This document shows positions 14,172 to 22,925 of a DNA stretch of 23,284 bases, in pieces. The DNA lies in assembly GCA_900553265.1 (NCBI GenBank), contig USDD01000040.1:1-23284 (forward strand), given 5' to 3'. This DNA is from an uncultured Eubacteriales bacterium. Lineage in GTDB: Bacteria > Bacillota > Clostridia > Christensenellales > Aristaeellaceae. Position numbers and translations under genes: made by a program. Position 1 is the first letter of the stretch; every line of letters begins with the position of its first letter. Below the pieces are notes generated by a model. That model was not told the DNA's origin. It made no database searches and was given only the letters and a program-made list of their open reading frames with translations.

Positions 14172-14783
14172 TTATTGCGACCATTCCGCAGCGTCGGTGA
14201 GCGCGTCGAGAATCAGGCTGCCGACGGTCACCGCGTCCTCGATGGTCAGATAATGCGCGGCGCTCTCGTCCACGAGCATGCTCCCGGACGCGGGAAACTC
14301 GTCGTCGGCCAGCCAGAGCTTCAGCCAGACGGGCCAGCGCGGCGCGAAGGAGAATTCCGCGCAGAAATCGGCGTTGGAGGGAACAATCCCTGCGCCCAGT
14401 GCTCGGCAGCGCCGCTCCAGTTCGGCGGCGTCCATTTTGCTCAGCTTCTCCCGAGCGATGCGCTCCACGTTGCGGCTGAAGTTTTCGCCGCGCGCCATGC
14501 CGCCGGGATACTGGGAGAAGGAGATGGGCCGCCCGGTCAGCGGCGCGCCGTCGGCGTTGGAGAGATAGTGCAAAAGCGTCAGCAGATGCCATTCAGGAAG
14601 CGCCGGATGGGCGCGGCAGTCGTCCGCCGAAATGCGCACCTCGCGGCCGAGACTGCGCAGCGAAAATTCGCCGTCGGCAAACGAAGCGCCGCTCTTTCGT
14701 GCGATTTCCGTCGGCGATTGGGCGATCAGCCGCTCCCGCGCCGCATGGAGCATGCTCGAGAACATCTGGTTTTCGGCGGGCAT
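14172..14783 (-). CDS. DUF3786-family protein
   Basis: The 203-residue protein matches my memory of the DUF3786 family, whose function is unknown. Seen: WHLLTLLHYLSNADGAPLTG followed by RPISFSQYPGG and a conserved basic/aromatic stretch, then FSFAPRWPVWLKLWLADDEFP and a C-terminal segment with H181 (SAAHYLTIEDA). There is no signal peptide, membrane segment or Cys cluster. ATG at 14783 has AGGAGGG about 9 nt upstream. It begins 39 nt after aroQ with no promoter or terminator between, so it is the last gene of the aromatic operon. Why a protein of this family should be co-transcribed with shikimate genes is unclear. Confidence 0.75.
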   Translation of the reverse strand: MPAENQMFSSMLHAARERLIAQSPTEIARKSGASFADGEFSLRSLGREVRISADDCRAHPALPEWHLLTLLHYLSNADGAPLTGRPISFSQYPGGMARGENFSRNVERIAREKLSKMDAAELERRCRALGAGIVPSNADFCAEFSFAPRWPVWLKLWLADDEFPASGSMLVDESAAHYLTIEDAVTVGSLILDALTDAAEWSQ

Positions 14784-14822
14784 GGTGGTTTCCCTCCTGA
14801 AACGACATAAGTGCGCGCAGAA

Positions 14823-15260
14823 TTATTTCGCGCCGTGTTTCTCCGCGAGATACTCCATGGCCATGCGGTAGCCGTCGAAGCCGTAGCCGGCGAAGGTGGT
14901 TTCGCAGGCGAGGCGGGCGTAGGAGATCCTGCGGAAGTCCTCCCGGGCGTTCACGTCGGTCAGATGCACCTCCACGGCGGGCAGGCTGACGGCCTTCAGC
15001 GCGTCGAGAATGGCCACGCTGGTGTGGGTGTAGGCGGCGGGATTGATGACGATGCCGTCCATGCGCCCGTAGGCGGACTGAATCGCATCGACGATGGCGC
15101 CCTCGTGGTTGGACTGGAACAGCTCGATCTCCACGTTCAGGCGCTGAGCCTGCGCGCGCAGGAAATCGCACAGCGCGTCGTAGTCCTGCGCGCCGTAGAG
15201 GTTCCGCTCGCGGATGCCGAGCATGTTGAGGTTGGGGCCGTTAACGATGAGCAGCTTCAT
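14823..15260 (-). CDS. aroQ: 3-dehydroquinate dehydratase, type II
   Basis: AroQ removes water from 3-dehydroquinate to give 3-dehydroshikimate, the third step of the shikimate pathway. The 145-residue protein is a typical type II dodecameric enzyme. Seen: the opening LLIVNGPNLNMLGIRE (3-18), the active-site loop with R17 and the catalytic Y22, N73 (VINPAAYTHTS) and H99 (VEVHLTDV). The longer frame extending into aroK is rejected: ATG at 15260 has AGGAGGG upstream. It overlaps the end of the aroE/aroK fusion by 20 nt. Confidence 0.96.
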   Translation of the reverse strand: MKLLIVNGPNLNMLGIRERNLYGAQDYDALCDFLRAQAQRLNVEIELFQSNHEGAIVDAIQSAYGRMDGIVINPAAYTHTSVAILDALKAVSLPAVEVHLTDVNAREDFRRISYARLACETTFAGYGFDGYRMAMEYLAEKHGAK

Positions 15261-16482
15261 GGAATCCCTCCTGAATGCGCCGGGCGACGGCCTCGGCGGA
15301 CGAATTGTTGTCCACGGTGAAGTCGGCGCAGCGCTCATATTTTTCCCGGCGTTCGCGCCAGAGCCGGGCGATGGCGTCGTCGGGGCCGGACAGGGGACGG
15401 CCGTCGGTGGGCAGCTGCTCCAGCGCGCGGCGCAGGAAGCAGACGCGGCCGTTCTGGCGCAGGGCGCGCACGTTGTCCTCCCGGAGAATCGCGCCGCCGC
15501 CGGTGGCAACGACGGTTCCACTCTCGCGGCCCACGCGGCGGAGCACCTCGGCCTCGCGCCGGCGGAAGTCCGTCTCGCCGAAGCGGGCAAAGATTTCGGG
15601 AATGGACATGCCGGCCTCGCGGACGATCTCCTCGTCGCAGTCCACGAAGGGACGGTTCAGAAGCGCGGCGACCTGCGCGCCCAGCGTGCTCTTGCCGCAG
15701 CCGGGCATGCCCACCAGCACGAGGTTCAGCATCTCGGCGCGAATCTCGCCGCAGATGGTGCGAACCACCTCGCCGGGCACCGGGCGGTTGAAGAACCATT
15801 CGTCGGCCTCGCGCGCCTGGGCCACCAGCATGGTCAGTCCCGACACGGCGGGAATGCCCCGGGCCTGCGCGTCCAGAATCAGCGCCGTTTTTTCGGGATT
15901 GTAGATCACGTCCGCCACGCCCGACAGGTTCGGCAGGCGGTCGAGCTCCACGGGCGAAACGCCGGTGTTGGGATACATGCCCACGGGCGTGGCGTTGACC
16001 AGCAGCTGCGCGTCGGCGTGCTCGGCATACAGTGCGTCGTAGGTCACCGGCCCGCGGCGGGAAACCACGACGATTTCCCGCGCACCCATGCGCCTGAGCG
16101 CCGTCCGCGCGGTCAGACTGGTGCCGCCGCTGCCCAGCACCACGGCCTTTTTGCCCGCGGGGTCGATGCCGGCCTCGCGCAGCATGGTCGTGAAGCCGCC
16201 GATGTCCGTGTTGTGGCCCAGCAGCGAGCCGTCCGGGCGCACCACCAGCGTGTTGACGCTGCCGATCTCCCGCGCCGTGTCGCTCAACTGAGCGCAGTAG
16301 GGCAGCACGGCCTGCTTGTAGGGAATGGTGACGTTCAGCCCCCTGAAGTTCCGGGCGCGCAGGAACGCGTCCAGCTCCTCCGGGGGAATGGGGCGAAGCT
16401 CGTAGCGATCGTTGCCCAGCAGCGCGTGAATCTGCGGCGAGTAGCTGTGGCCCAGCCGCTCGCCGATCAAGCCGTAATCCAT
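15241..16482 (-). CDS. aroE-aroK: fused shikimate dehydrogenase - shikimate kinase
   Basis: One 413-residue chain covers two consecutive steps: NADPH-dependent reduction of 3-dehydroshikimate and ATP-dependent phosphorylation of shikimate. Residues 1 to about 248 are AroE: shikimate-binding SYSP (13-16), catalytic K56 (NVTIPYKQ) and D93 (GHNTD), nucleotide loop GSGGTS (117-122) and a C-terminal AQAREADEWF. Residues about 251-413 are AroK: Walker A GMPGCGKS (258-265), DCDEEI (281-286), RRRE (307-310), GGG (328-330) and RPLSG lid (362-366). The linker is very short and no internal stop interrupts it. ATG at 16482 has GGAGG upstream. It lies 12 nt after pheA. Both domains appear complete and active. 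Confidence 0.94.
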   Translation of the reverse strand: MDYGLIGERLGHSYSPQIHALLGNDRYELRPIPPEELDAFLRARNFRGLNVTIPYKQAVLPYCAQLSDTAREIGSVNTLVVRPDGSLLGHNTDIGGFTTMLREAGIDPAGKKAVVLGSGGTSLTARTALRRMGAREIVVVSRRGPVTYDALYAEHADAQLLVNATPVGMYPNTGVSPVELDRLPNLSGVADVIYNPEKTALILDAQARGIPAVSGLTMLVAQAREADEWFFNRPVPGEVVRTICGEIRAEMLNLVLVGMPGCGKSTLGAQVAALLNRPFVDCDEEIVREAGMSIPEIFARFGETDFRRREAEVLRRVGRESGTVVATGGGAILREDNVRALRQNGRVCFLRRALEQLPTDGRPLSGPDDAIARLWRERREKYERCADFTVDNNSSAEAVARRIQEGFHEAAHR

Positions 16483-16494
16483 GTTTCGCCTCCG

Positions 16495-17634
16495 TCAGCG
16501 CTCGTCGTATGCGCCGAGGAACACGAAGTGCTCCGTGCGCGATTCCAGCTCGGAAATCAGCCGCTGGATGTCGGGGTTCCGGGGATCGCCCTCCATGTCG
16601 AAGAAGAAGCGGAACTCGAAGTCGCGGCCGGGGATGGGACGGCTCTCCAGCTTGGTCAGGTTCACGCCTGCGGCGGAGATGCGGGAGAGGATCTCGCTCA
16701 GCGTGCCCGGCTCGTGGGGCAGGCGGAACATCACCGACATCTTGCGCGCGCCGGGATAGATCTCCGGCTTGCGGGAGATGCACAGGAAGCGGGTGGAGTT
16801 GTTCTGGACGTTGCCGACGTCCTCGGCGACGATTTCCAGCCCGTACAGCTCCGCGCAGGCACGGGAGGCGATGGCGGCCACGCCCTCTTCCTCGGTATTG
16901 GCGACGGTCTCGGCGGCCACGGCGGTGTTGGACATGGGCACGGCCTGAATCTCCGGGTGCGCGCCGAAGTACTCGCTGCACTGGCGAAGCGCCTGCTCGT
17001 GGGACACGACCTTGCGGACGGGGCCGGTCGCGCCCGGGCGGCGCAGCAGGCAGTGATCCACCCGCAGGCGGCGCGCGCCGACGATGTGGAACGAATGGCG
17101 CTCCATCAGGTCGTAGACCTGCGTCACCGAGCCGGCGGTGCTGTTCTCCACCGGCAGCACGCCGTATTCGCACATGCCCTTCTCCACGGCGGAGAACACG
17201 CCCTCGAAGCGGTCGAAATAGAGAATGGCGGGATACTCGAACAGCTTTTCGCAGGCCTGCTGCGCATACGCGCCCTCGGTGCCCTGGCAGGCGATGAGCG
17301 CGCGGCTGGGGAAGCGGCGGCCGTCGCAGGCGGCGCAGGCCGCCTGAATGCTCTGAATCAGCGGACTGGGCTGATCCAGCAGCGAGGCCTGATAGCTGCG
17401 GCTCTGCTGGAAGATCAGATGGTACAGGTCGCGGACGTAGGGGGCCAGAGCGTCTCCGGCCTGAGCGGTCAGACGGTTCAGCACGGCGCGCTCGCGGCCG
17501 TGGTCGCGCACGGCCTTGCCGGATTCCCGCTTGGATTCGGCCACCTCGGCGACGACCTGCATGCGGCGGACGTAGAGATCGACCAGCTGAGTGTCGATTT
17601 CGTCAATGCGGGTGCGGATTTCATTCAGTTCCAT
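16495..17634 (-). CDS. pheA: bifunctional chorismate mutase / prephenate dehydratase (P-protein)
   Basis: The 379-residue enzyme converts chorismate to prephenate and then to phenylpyruvate. Domains in order: an AroQ-type chorismate mutase helix bundle (1-90: IRTRIDEIDTQLVDLYVRRM, then ESKR), prephenate dehydratase (about 112-290, with GTEGAYAQQA, PVENSTAGSV and the catalytic-type TRF at 281-283) and a C-terminal ACT domain (about 298-379) with the ESRP motif (330-333) that binds phenylalanine in homologues. Feedback inhibition by Phe is therefore likely. ATG at 17634 has AGGAGG upstream; the longer frame to 18312 is antisense-like noise. It overlaps aroC by 10 nt. Confidence 0.95.
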   Translation of the reverse strand: MELNEIRTRIDEIDTQLVDLYVRRMQVVAEVAESKRESGKAVRDHGRERAVLNRLTAQAGDALAPYVRDLYHLIFQQSRSYQASLLDQPSPLIQSIQAACAACDGRRFPSRALIACQGTEGAYAQQACEKLFEYPAILYFDRFEGVFSAVEKGMCEYGVLPVENSTAGSVTQVYDLMERHSFHIVGARRLRVDHCLLRRPGATGPVRKVVSHEQALRQCSEYFGAHPEIQAVPMSNTAVAAETVANTEEEGVAAIASRACAELYGLEIVAEDVGNVQNNSTRFLCISRKPEIYPGARKMSVMFRLPHEPGTLSEILSRISAAGVNLTKLESRPIPGRDFEFRFFFDMEGDPRNPDIQRLISELESRTEHFVFLGAYDER

Positions 17635-18713
17635 TCGGGATCTCCTCCTTGCAGAATCATATCGTAGAGCGCGACGGCCAGCGCGGCCTCCACACAGGGA
17701 ACGGCTCTGGGGACGATGCAGGGGTCGTGCCGGCCGGGCACGCGCAGCGTCTGGTCGGTGCGGCTGCTCAGCGAGACGGTGCGCTGCTCCGAGGCGATGG
17801 ACGGCGTGGGCTTGAACGCAGCGCGGACGACCAGCGGCATACCCGTGGTCATTCCGCCCAGCACGCCGCCGTGACGGTTGGTCTCGGAAATCACTCTGTC
17901 GCCGTCCATCCTCCACGCGTCGTTGTGCGCGCTGCCGCGCAAATCCGCTGCCGCGAAGCCCGCGCCGAATTCCACGCCGCGCACGGCGGGAATGCCGAAC
18001 ATCGCGCGGCTGACGCGGTTCTCCACGCCGTCGAACATGGGATCGCCCAGCCCGACGGGCAGCCCCGTGGCGTAAACCTCGACGATTCCGCCCACAGAGT
18101 CGCCGGCTTCCTTCGCCTCCAGAATGGCGGCGCGCATGGCCTCGGCGGCTTCGGGGGAGACGGTGGCCAGCTCGCCGTCGGAGATGGAATCCAGCTGGGG
18201 CCGCGCCCAGTCCATCGGCGCGTCGTCCACGCCGGCCAGCCGGGCGATGCGCGCGCGGACGCGAACGCCGCGCTTTTCCAGCCGCTGGAGCGCCAGCGCG
18301 CCCGCGAAGCACAGCGGCGCGGTCAGGCGGCCGGAGTACTGTCCGCCGCCGCGGATGTCGTTGGCCCCGGAGAATTTCACCGAGGCGGGATAGTCCGCGT
18401 GACCCGGCCGCGGCCGGTCGCGCAGCAGCGCGTAATCGCCCGAGCGCGCGTCGGAATTGGCGATGCGAACGGCCAGCGGCGCGCCGCAGGTCTCTCCGCG
18501 CTCGTTCAGGCCGGAGAGAATCTCAGGAAGATCGCTCTCCCTGCGCGCGGTGGCCAGCTTTCCGCCCGGCGCGCGCCGCGCCATGAACGCGCGCACCGCG
18601 TCCCAGTCGGGCGCAAAGCCCGCGGGCAGGCCCTCGATCACCGCGCCGATGGACGGCGCGTGGGACTGGCCGAAGATCAGAACGCGATAGGCTTCACCGA
18701 TCAGATTGGACAA
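17625..18713 (-). CDS. aroC: chorismate synthase
   Basis: AroC eliminates phosphate from EPSP to form chorismate using reduced FMN. The 362-residue protein has the family landmarks: GQSHAPSIGAVIEG (15-28) with H18, RPGHADY (102-108) with H105, the DIRGGGQYSGR block (119-129) and a late GGVLGGMTTGMP segment before the R-D-P-C-I-V-P block. The canonical GESHG is GQSHA here, a small deviation. The start is TTG at 18713 with GGGAGGG 8 nt upstream, placed inside the end of aroA (20-nt overlap). Length matches bacterial enzymes. Confidence 0.95.
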   Translation of the reverse strand: MSNLIGEAYRVLIFGQSHAPSIGAVIEGLPAGFAPDWDAVRAFMARRAPGGKLATARRESDLPEILSGLNERGETCGAPLAVRIANSDARSGDYALLRDRPRPGHADYPASVKFSGANDIRGGGQYSGRLTAPLCFAGALALQRLEKRGVRVRARIARLAGVDDAPMDWARPQLDSISDGELATVSPEAAEAMRAAILEAKEAGDSVGGIVEVYATGLPVGLGDPMFDGVENRVSRAMFGIPAVRGVEFGAGFAAADLRGSAHNDAWRMDGDRVISETNRHGGVLGGMTTGMPLVVRAAFKPTPSIASEQRTVSLSSRTDQTLRVPGRHDPCIVPRAVPCVEAALAVALYDMILQGGDPEWN

Positions 18714-19959
18714 TCAGATTCCCTCCCAACGCTTCGAAGTCCCGGAAGAAGTCCGGATAGGATTTGGCCACGGCCTGCGCGCCGAGAATGGTCACCGGCG
18801 ACGATGCGGCGGTGGCCGCGACAGCCGCGGCCATGACGATGCGATGGTCGCCGCAGCCGTCCACCGTGCCGCCGGTCAGCGGCGCGCCGCCATGGATGGT
18901 CAGGCTTTCCGCGCCCTCATCCACCGCGCAGCCCAGCGCGCGCAGCAGCGCCGCCACGGAGGCGAGCCGGTCGCTCTCCTTCAGCCGCAGCCGCGCCGCG
19001 CCCACCAGCGCCGTGCGCCCCGGGAAGCCCGCGGCGGCCACGGCCAGCGCTGGGAGAAGGTCGGGACATTCGGATACGTCGATCTCGCTGCCCAGACGGT
19101 TCAGCAGCGGCCGGATCGCCCGGTCGCCCTGAGCAGAGGCCTCGTCCAGATTGCCGCATTCCACCCGGCTGCCCAGCGCGTTCGCCGCCAGCCAGAAGGC
19201 CGCGCCCGACCAGTCGCCCTCCACAACGACGCGCCCGGGGCTGCGATACCGCTGCCCACCGGGAATGCGCCAGCCGTCGGGGAGCGTCTCCGCCCGAATG
19301 CCGAAATCGGCCAGCGCGCGCAGCGTCAGGTTCACATAGGGAGCGGATTCCAGACGCGTGGTCAGGCGAATGACGCTGTCCCCGGCGCAGAGGGGAAGCG
19401 CCATCAGCAGTCCCGTGATGTACTGGCTGCTGACGTTGCCCGGCAGGGCGAAGGTTCCGCCGCGCAGCCGGCCATGGAGCTGAAGCGGCAGCCGACGCGC
19501 GTCGGCAGTCGCGCCGTGCTCAGCCATCGCGTCCAGCAGCACGTCGTGGGGCCGCTCCGGCAGTCGGCCATGGCCGACGAAGCGGGCCTCGCGCCCCAGC
19601 GCCGCCGCCACGGGCAGCAGAAAGCGCAGCGTGGAGCCGCTCTCGCCGCAGTCCAGCGTGGGGAAAGAAGCGATTTCGCACAGGTCTGTTGCTCCGGAAG
19701 CGTTCTCCGCCGCGCCGCAGGCGTTTTTTTCCTGTGCAACGGGAACGATTCGATACCCGAAATCCGTCCGCTCGCAGGCCGCGCCCAGCGCGTTCAGACA
19801 GGCGGCGGTGGCGGTCAGGTCATCGTTGACGGCGTTGAGCACGATTTGTGTGGGGCGGTCGGCCAGCGCAGCGGCGATCATCGCACGATGGGCGACGGAT
19901 TTGGAGGCAGGGATTTCCACGCGCCCGCGCAGCGGGCCGGGCCGAACGGCGATGTTCAT
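18694..19959 (-). CDS. aroA: 3-phosphoshikimate 1-carboxyvinyltransferase (EPSP synthase)
   Basis: AroA joins shikimate 3-phosphate and phosphoenolpyruvate. The 421-residue protein has IPASKSVAHRAM (16-27, K20), the PEP-loop DCGESGSTLRF (103-113), the RLRLKESDRL segment and GDHRIVMA near the C-terminus. The loop is GESGST where E. coli has GNAGTA. Residues about 75-99 form an Ala/Cys-rich stretch just before this loop that looks like a lineage-specific insertion. ATG at 19959 overlaps the aroB stop by 4 nt. Glyphosate sensitivity class cannot be judged from this alone. Confidence 0.95.
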   Translation of the reverse strand: MNIAVRPGPLRGRVEIPASKSVAHRAMIAAALADRPTQIVLNAVNDDLTATAACLNALGAACERTDFGYRIVPVAQEKNACGAAENASGATDLCEIASFPTLDCGESGSTLRFLLPVAAALGREARFVGHGRLPERPHDVLLDAMAEHGATADARRLPLQLHGRLRGGTFALPGNVSSQYITGLLMALPLCAGDSVIRLTTRLESAPYVNLTLRALADFGIRAETLPDGWRIPGGQRYRSPGRVVVEGDWSGAAFWLAANALGSRVECGNLDEASAQGDRAIRPLLNRLGSEIDVSECPDLLPALAVAAAGFPGRTALVGAARLRLKESDRLASVAALLRALGCAVDEGAESLTIHGGAPLTGGTVDGCGDHRIVMAAAVAATAASSPVTILGAQAVAKSYPDFFRDFEALGGNLIVQSDR

Positions 19960-21014
19960 GGCTGTTCCTCCAGTGCCTTCAGGCCGCGCGCGAATGCGTC
20001 GGGCAGCTCGGAGACGGGAATGTTATGGATGACGCAATGGCCGATGCGCTCGGGCAGCACCAGCGCAATCTCATCGCCCCGGCGCTTCTTGTCGCCCAGC
20101 GCGGCGTGCGCCAGCTCGTCGGCGGAATACTCCGCATGGACGGGCAGCCCGCAGGCCAGATTGGCGGCGCGGATGGCCCGGCAAAGCTCCGGACGGTTCG
20201 CCGCGCCCGCGGCCATCAGCGTGCCCACGGCCACGGCCTGTCCATGGGAGAGGGTGTAATTGGAACAGCGCTCGATGGCATGGCCGAAGGTGTGGCCCAG
20301 ATTCAGCAGCCGCCGCGCGCCGGTGTCGAACTCGTCCTCGCAGACCAGATCGCGCTTGACGGACACGCTGCGCACGATGATTTCCTCCAGATGCTCCATC
20401 CAGTCCGGGCGGCGCATCTGCTCAAAGAGCGCCTCGTCGGCCAGCACGCCGTATTTAATGATCTCGCCCGCGCCGTCGGCCAGCAGCGCCGGCGGCAGCG
20501 CGCGCATGACGGACACGTCGGTCAGCACCAGCGACGGCTGATGGAAGCAGCCCGCCAGATTCTTGCCCGCGCGGAGATCCACCGCCGTCTTGCCGCCCAC
20601 GGAGGAATCCACCGCCGCCAGCAGCGTGGTGGGAATCTGCACGAAGCGAATGCCCCGGGCGTAGACCGCCGCGGCAAAGCCCGCCACGTCGCCGACCACG
20701 CCGCCGCCCAGCGCGACGACGAGATCCGTCCGGGTCATCTGGCTCTCGGCCAGAAACTCGAGAATGTCCTCCAGCGTGCTCAGCCGCTTGTGAATCTCGC
20801 CCGCGGGAAACGCATAGCGGACGGGATCGAAGCCCGCGGCGCGGAGGCTGTTCTCCACGGTCTGCCCATAGAGCGCGTCTACGGTGGTGTCGGTAATGAT
20901 GGCCGCGCGGCAGGGGCGGAGCGCATTGCGCATATGCTCGCCCGCGTGAGCCAGCAGCCCTTCGCCGATGCACACGTCGTAGGCGGGCCGGGTGGAAACG
21001 GTGACGATGTTCAT
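19956..21014 (-). CDS. aroB: 3-dehydroquinate synthase
   Basis: AroB cyclises DAHP to 3-dehydroquinate with NAD and a divalent metal. The 352-residue protein has the NAD loop VVALGGGVVGDVAGF (99-113), IPTTLLAAVDSSVGGKTAVD (127-146), metal ligands E184 (GAGEIIKYG), H241 (NLGHTFGH) and H257 (LSHGQAVAVG), and DKKRRG near the C-terminus. The ATG at 21014 with AGGAGGAA upstream is preferred over a frame from 21203, whose extra 63 residues are Arg/Gly-rich noise. It overlaps tyrA by 4 nt (ATGA). Confidence 0.96.
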   Translation of the reverse strand: MNIVTVSTRPAYDVCIGEGLLAHAGEHMRNALRPCRAAIITDTTVDALYGQTVENSLRAAGFDPVRYAFPAGEIHKRLSTLEDILEFLAESQMTRTDLVVALGGGVVGDVAGFAAAVYARGIRFVQIPTTLLAAVDSSVGGKTAVDLRAGKNLAGCFHQPSLVLTDVSVMRALPPALLADGAGEIIKYGVLADEALFEQMRRPDWMEHLEEIIVRSVSVKRDLVCEDEFDTGARRLLNLGHTFGHAIERCSNYTLSHGQAVAVGTLMAAGAANRPELCRAIRAANLACGLPVHAEYSADELAHAALGDKKRRGDEIALVLPERIGHCVIHNIPVSELPDAFARGLKALEEQP

Positions 21015-21871
21015 GCTCTTTCCTCCTTGGCGCTCTTTCCGGGTTCGATGGCCTCCTTGCACAGGCGGCCCTCCCGCAGCAGCGCCTTCAGCGATTCCGC
21101 GTCCCGATGGGTCAGCGCGCCGCGATATTCGTTCAGGCGCGTCAGCAGGTCGTCCAGCGAGGCGAGCAGGTCGTCGGCGTTGTCCAGAAACAGCTCCGTC
21201 CACATGGTTTCGTTCAGGCGCGCCACACGGGTCAGATCCTGAAAGCTGCCGCCGGTGAAGTCGCGGTTGTCGGCGGAGAGGGGATTTTTTACATAGGCGC
21301 TGGACAGCACGTGGGCCAGCTGGGAGGTGTAGCCGATCATCCGGTCGTGCTCATCCGGCGTGGTGAAGCGCACGTCGCGGAAGCCGATTTCCATGAAGAA
21401 ATTGCGCAGCGCGCGCCCGTCCTCCTCCGAAAAATCCTTCGGCGGAGCCAGCAGCATGGCTGCGCGCTCGAAGAGGTTGTCCCGCGCGGCGGCGTAGCCC
21501 GAATGCTCGCGTCCGGCCATGGGATGGCCGCCGACGAAGCGCCACGGCCGGTTCTCCGCCAGCGGAAACAGCGCGTTGCAGACGATGCGCTTCACGCCCG
21601 CACAGTCGATCACCCACGCGCCGGGCGAAAAGCGGTCGGCCCAGCGCTGCACGTACTCCACGCAGGCGGCGGGATAGAGCGCGATTAGCACCACGTCGCA
21701 GCCGATGGGATCGCCGTTGGGCAGCTCGCCGTTCAGCGTACCGTCGGCAATGGCGGCGGAGACGACCTCCGGGGCGCGATCCCAGCCGAGAATTGCGTGG
21801 CTGGAATGGGCGCGGATGCTGCGGGCCAGCGAGCCGCCGATCAGTCCCAGCCCGACGACGCCGATTCTCAT
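21011..21871 (-). CDS. tyrA: prephenate dehydrogenase
   Basis: TyrA oxidatively decarboxylates prephenate to 4-hydroxyphenylpyruvate for tyrosine synthesis. The 286-residue protein has an N-terminal Rossmann fold VGLGLIGGSLARS (6-18), the catalytic H116 in GGHPMAGREHSG (114-125) and TPDEHDRMIGYTSQLAHVL in the dimerisation domain. It is a plain catalytic form: no ACT domain and no fused chorismate mutase, so mutase activity must come from PheA. Feedback control by Tyr may lie mainly in the operon attenuator. ATG at 21871 overlaps the aroF stop by 4 nt; the longer frame to 21970 is rejected. Confidence 0.95.
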   Translation of the reverse strand: MRIGVVGLGLIGGSLARSIRAHSSHAILGWDRAPEVVSAAIADGTLNGELPNGDPIGCDVVLIALYPAACVEYVQRWADRFSPGAWVIDCAGVKRIVCNALFPLAENRPWRFVGGHPMAGREHSGYAAARDNLFERAAMLLAPPKDFSEEDGRALRNFFMEIGFRDVRFTTPDEHDRMIGYTSQLAHVLSSAYVKNPLSADNRDFTGGSFQDLTRVARLNETMWTELFLDNADDLLASLDDLLTRLNEYRGALTHRDAESLKALLREGRLCKEAIEPGKSAKEERA

Positions 21872-22887
21872 TCCCAGCGCTCCTTTCCGGTGGAGTAGGG
21901 GAGTATGGCGCGCACGGCCTTGGCCAGATCGTCGAACTGCTCCGGCGTGAGGGACTGACGGCCGTCGCACAGCGCGTGGGCGGGATCGTTGTGCACCTCG
22001 ATGATGAGACCGTCGGCGCCGGCGGCGACGGCGGCCAGCGCCATGGGCGCGACCAGCTCGCTGTAGCCGGTGCCGTGGCTGGGATCCACCACCACGGGCA
22101 GATGGGTGTGCTGATGCAGCACCGGGACGGCCGACAGGTCGAGGGTGTTGCGCGTGGCGGTTTCGAAGGTGCGGATGCCGCGCTCGCAGAGGATGACGTT
22201 TTCGTTGCCGCCGGCCATGATGTACTCGGCGCTCATCAGCAGCTCCTGAAGCGTGTTGGCCAGGCCGCGCTTGAGCAGGATGGGCTTGCGGATCTGTCCC
22301 AGCTCCTTGAGCAGCTCAAAGTTCTGCATGTTGCGCGCGCCCACCTGAATCACGTCCACGTTTTCGAACAGCGGCAGGTGGTTGATGTCCATGATCTCGG
22401 TGATGACGGGCAGACCGGCGGCGCGGCCCGCGTCCACCAGCAGCTCCAGTCCGCGCTCGTGCAGGCCCTGGAAGGCGTAGGGCGAGGTGCGCGGCTTGAA
22501 CGCGCCGCCGCGGAGCATGTGCGCGCCCGAGGCCTTGACCGACTTGGCCACCGACGTGATCTGGCTGGGCGTCTCCACGGAGCAGGGCCCGGCGATCATC
22601 ATGAAGTGCCCGCCGCCGATCTTTGCGCCGCCCACGTCCACCACTGTGTCCTCGGCGTGGAACTTGCGGTTGGCGTTCTTGTACGGCTCCTGAATGCGCT
22701 GCACGCTCTCCACCACGTCCAGTCCGCCCAGCAGATCGATGTCCAGACGGGAGGTGTCGCCGACCAGGCCGAGGATGGTGTGCTGCGCGCCCACGGAGGT
22801 GTGCAGATCGAACCCGGAGCTGCGCAGCCAGTGGGTGAGATTCTCCACCTGTTTTGCGTTGGCGTTTGGCTTCAGAACAATAATCAT
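21868..22887 (-). CDS. aroF: 3-deoxy-7-phosphoheptulonate (DAHP) synthase
   Basis: This is the entry enzyme of the shikimate pathway, joining erythrose 4-phosphate and phosphoenolpyruvate. The 339-residue protein is the type I-beta form: an N-terminal ferredoxin-like domain (1-70, MIIVLKPNANAKQVENL) linked to the TIM barrel. Catalytic and metal sites: AGPCSVE (99-105, C102), KPRTSPYAFQG (131-141), QVGARNMQNF (181-190), H271 (DPSHGTGY) and E297. In homologues the N-terminal domain is the site of feedback inhibition. ATG at 22887 (AGGGAAG upstream) is preferred; TTG at 22908 is in frame but badly placed. It is the first gene of the operon, directly after an attenuator. Confidence 0.95.
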   Translation of the reverse strand: MIIVLKPNANAKQVENLTHWLRSSGFDLHTSVGAQHTILGLVGDTSRLDIDLLGGLDVVESVQRIQEPYKNANRKFHAEDTVVDVGGAKIGGGHFMMIAGPCSVETPSQITSVAKSVKASGAHMLRGGAFKPRTSPYAFQGLHERGLELLVDAGRAAGLPVITEIMDINHLPLFENVDVIQVGARNMQNFELLKELGQIRKPILLKRGLANTLQELLMSAEYIMAGGNENVILCERGIRTFETATRNTLDLSAVPVLHQHTHLPVVVDPSHGTGYSELVAPMALAAVAAGADGLIIEVHNDPAHALCDGRQSLTPEQFDDLAKAVRAILPYSTGKERWE

Positions 22888-22925
22888 CGTACTTCCCTGC
22901 CTTTCCAAGAATTAAAAATCGGAAT

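Noticed and set aside
15214..17667. 817-codon plus-strand frame opposite pheA and aroE-aroK
   Set aside because: It has no ribosome binding site or recognisable domain and lies wholly antisense to two intact enzymes.
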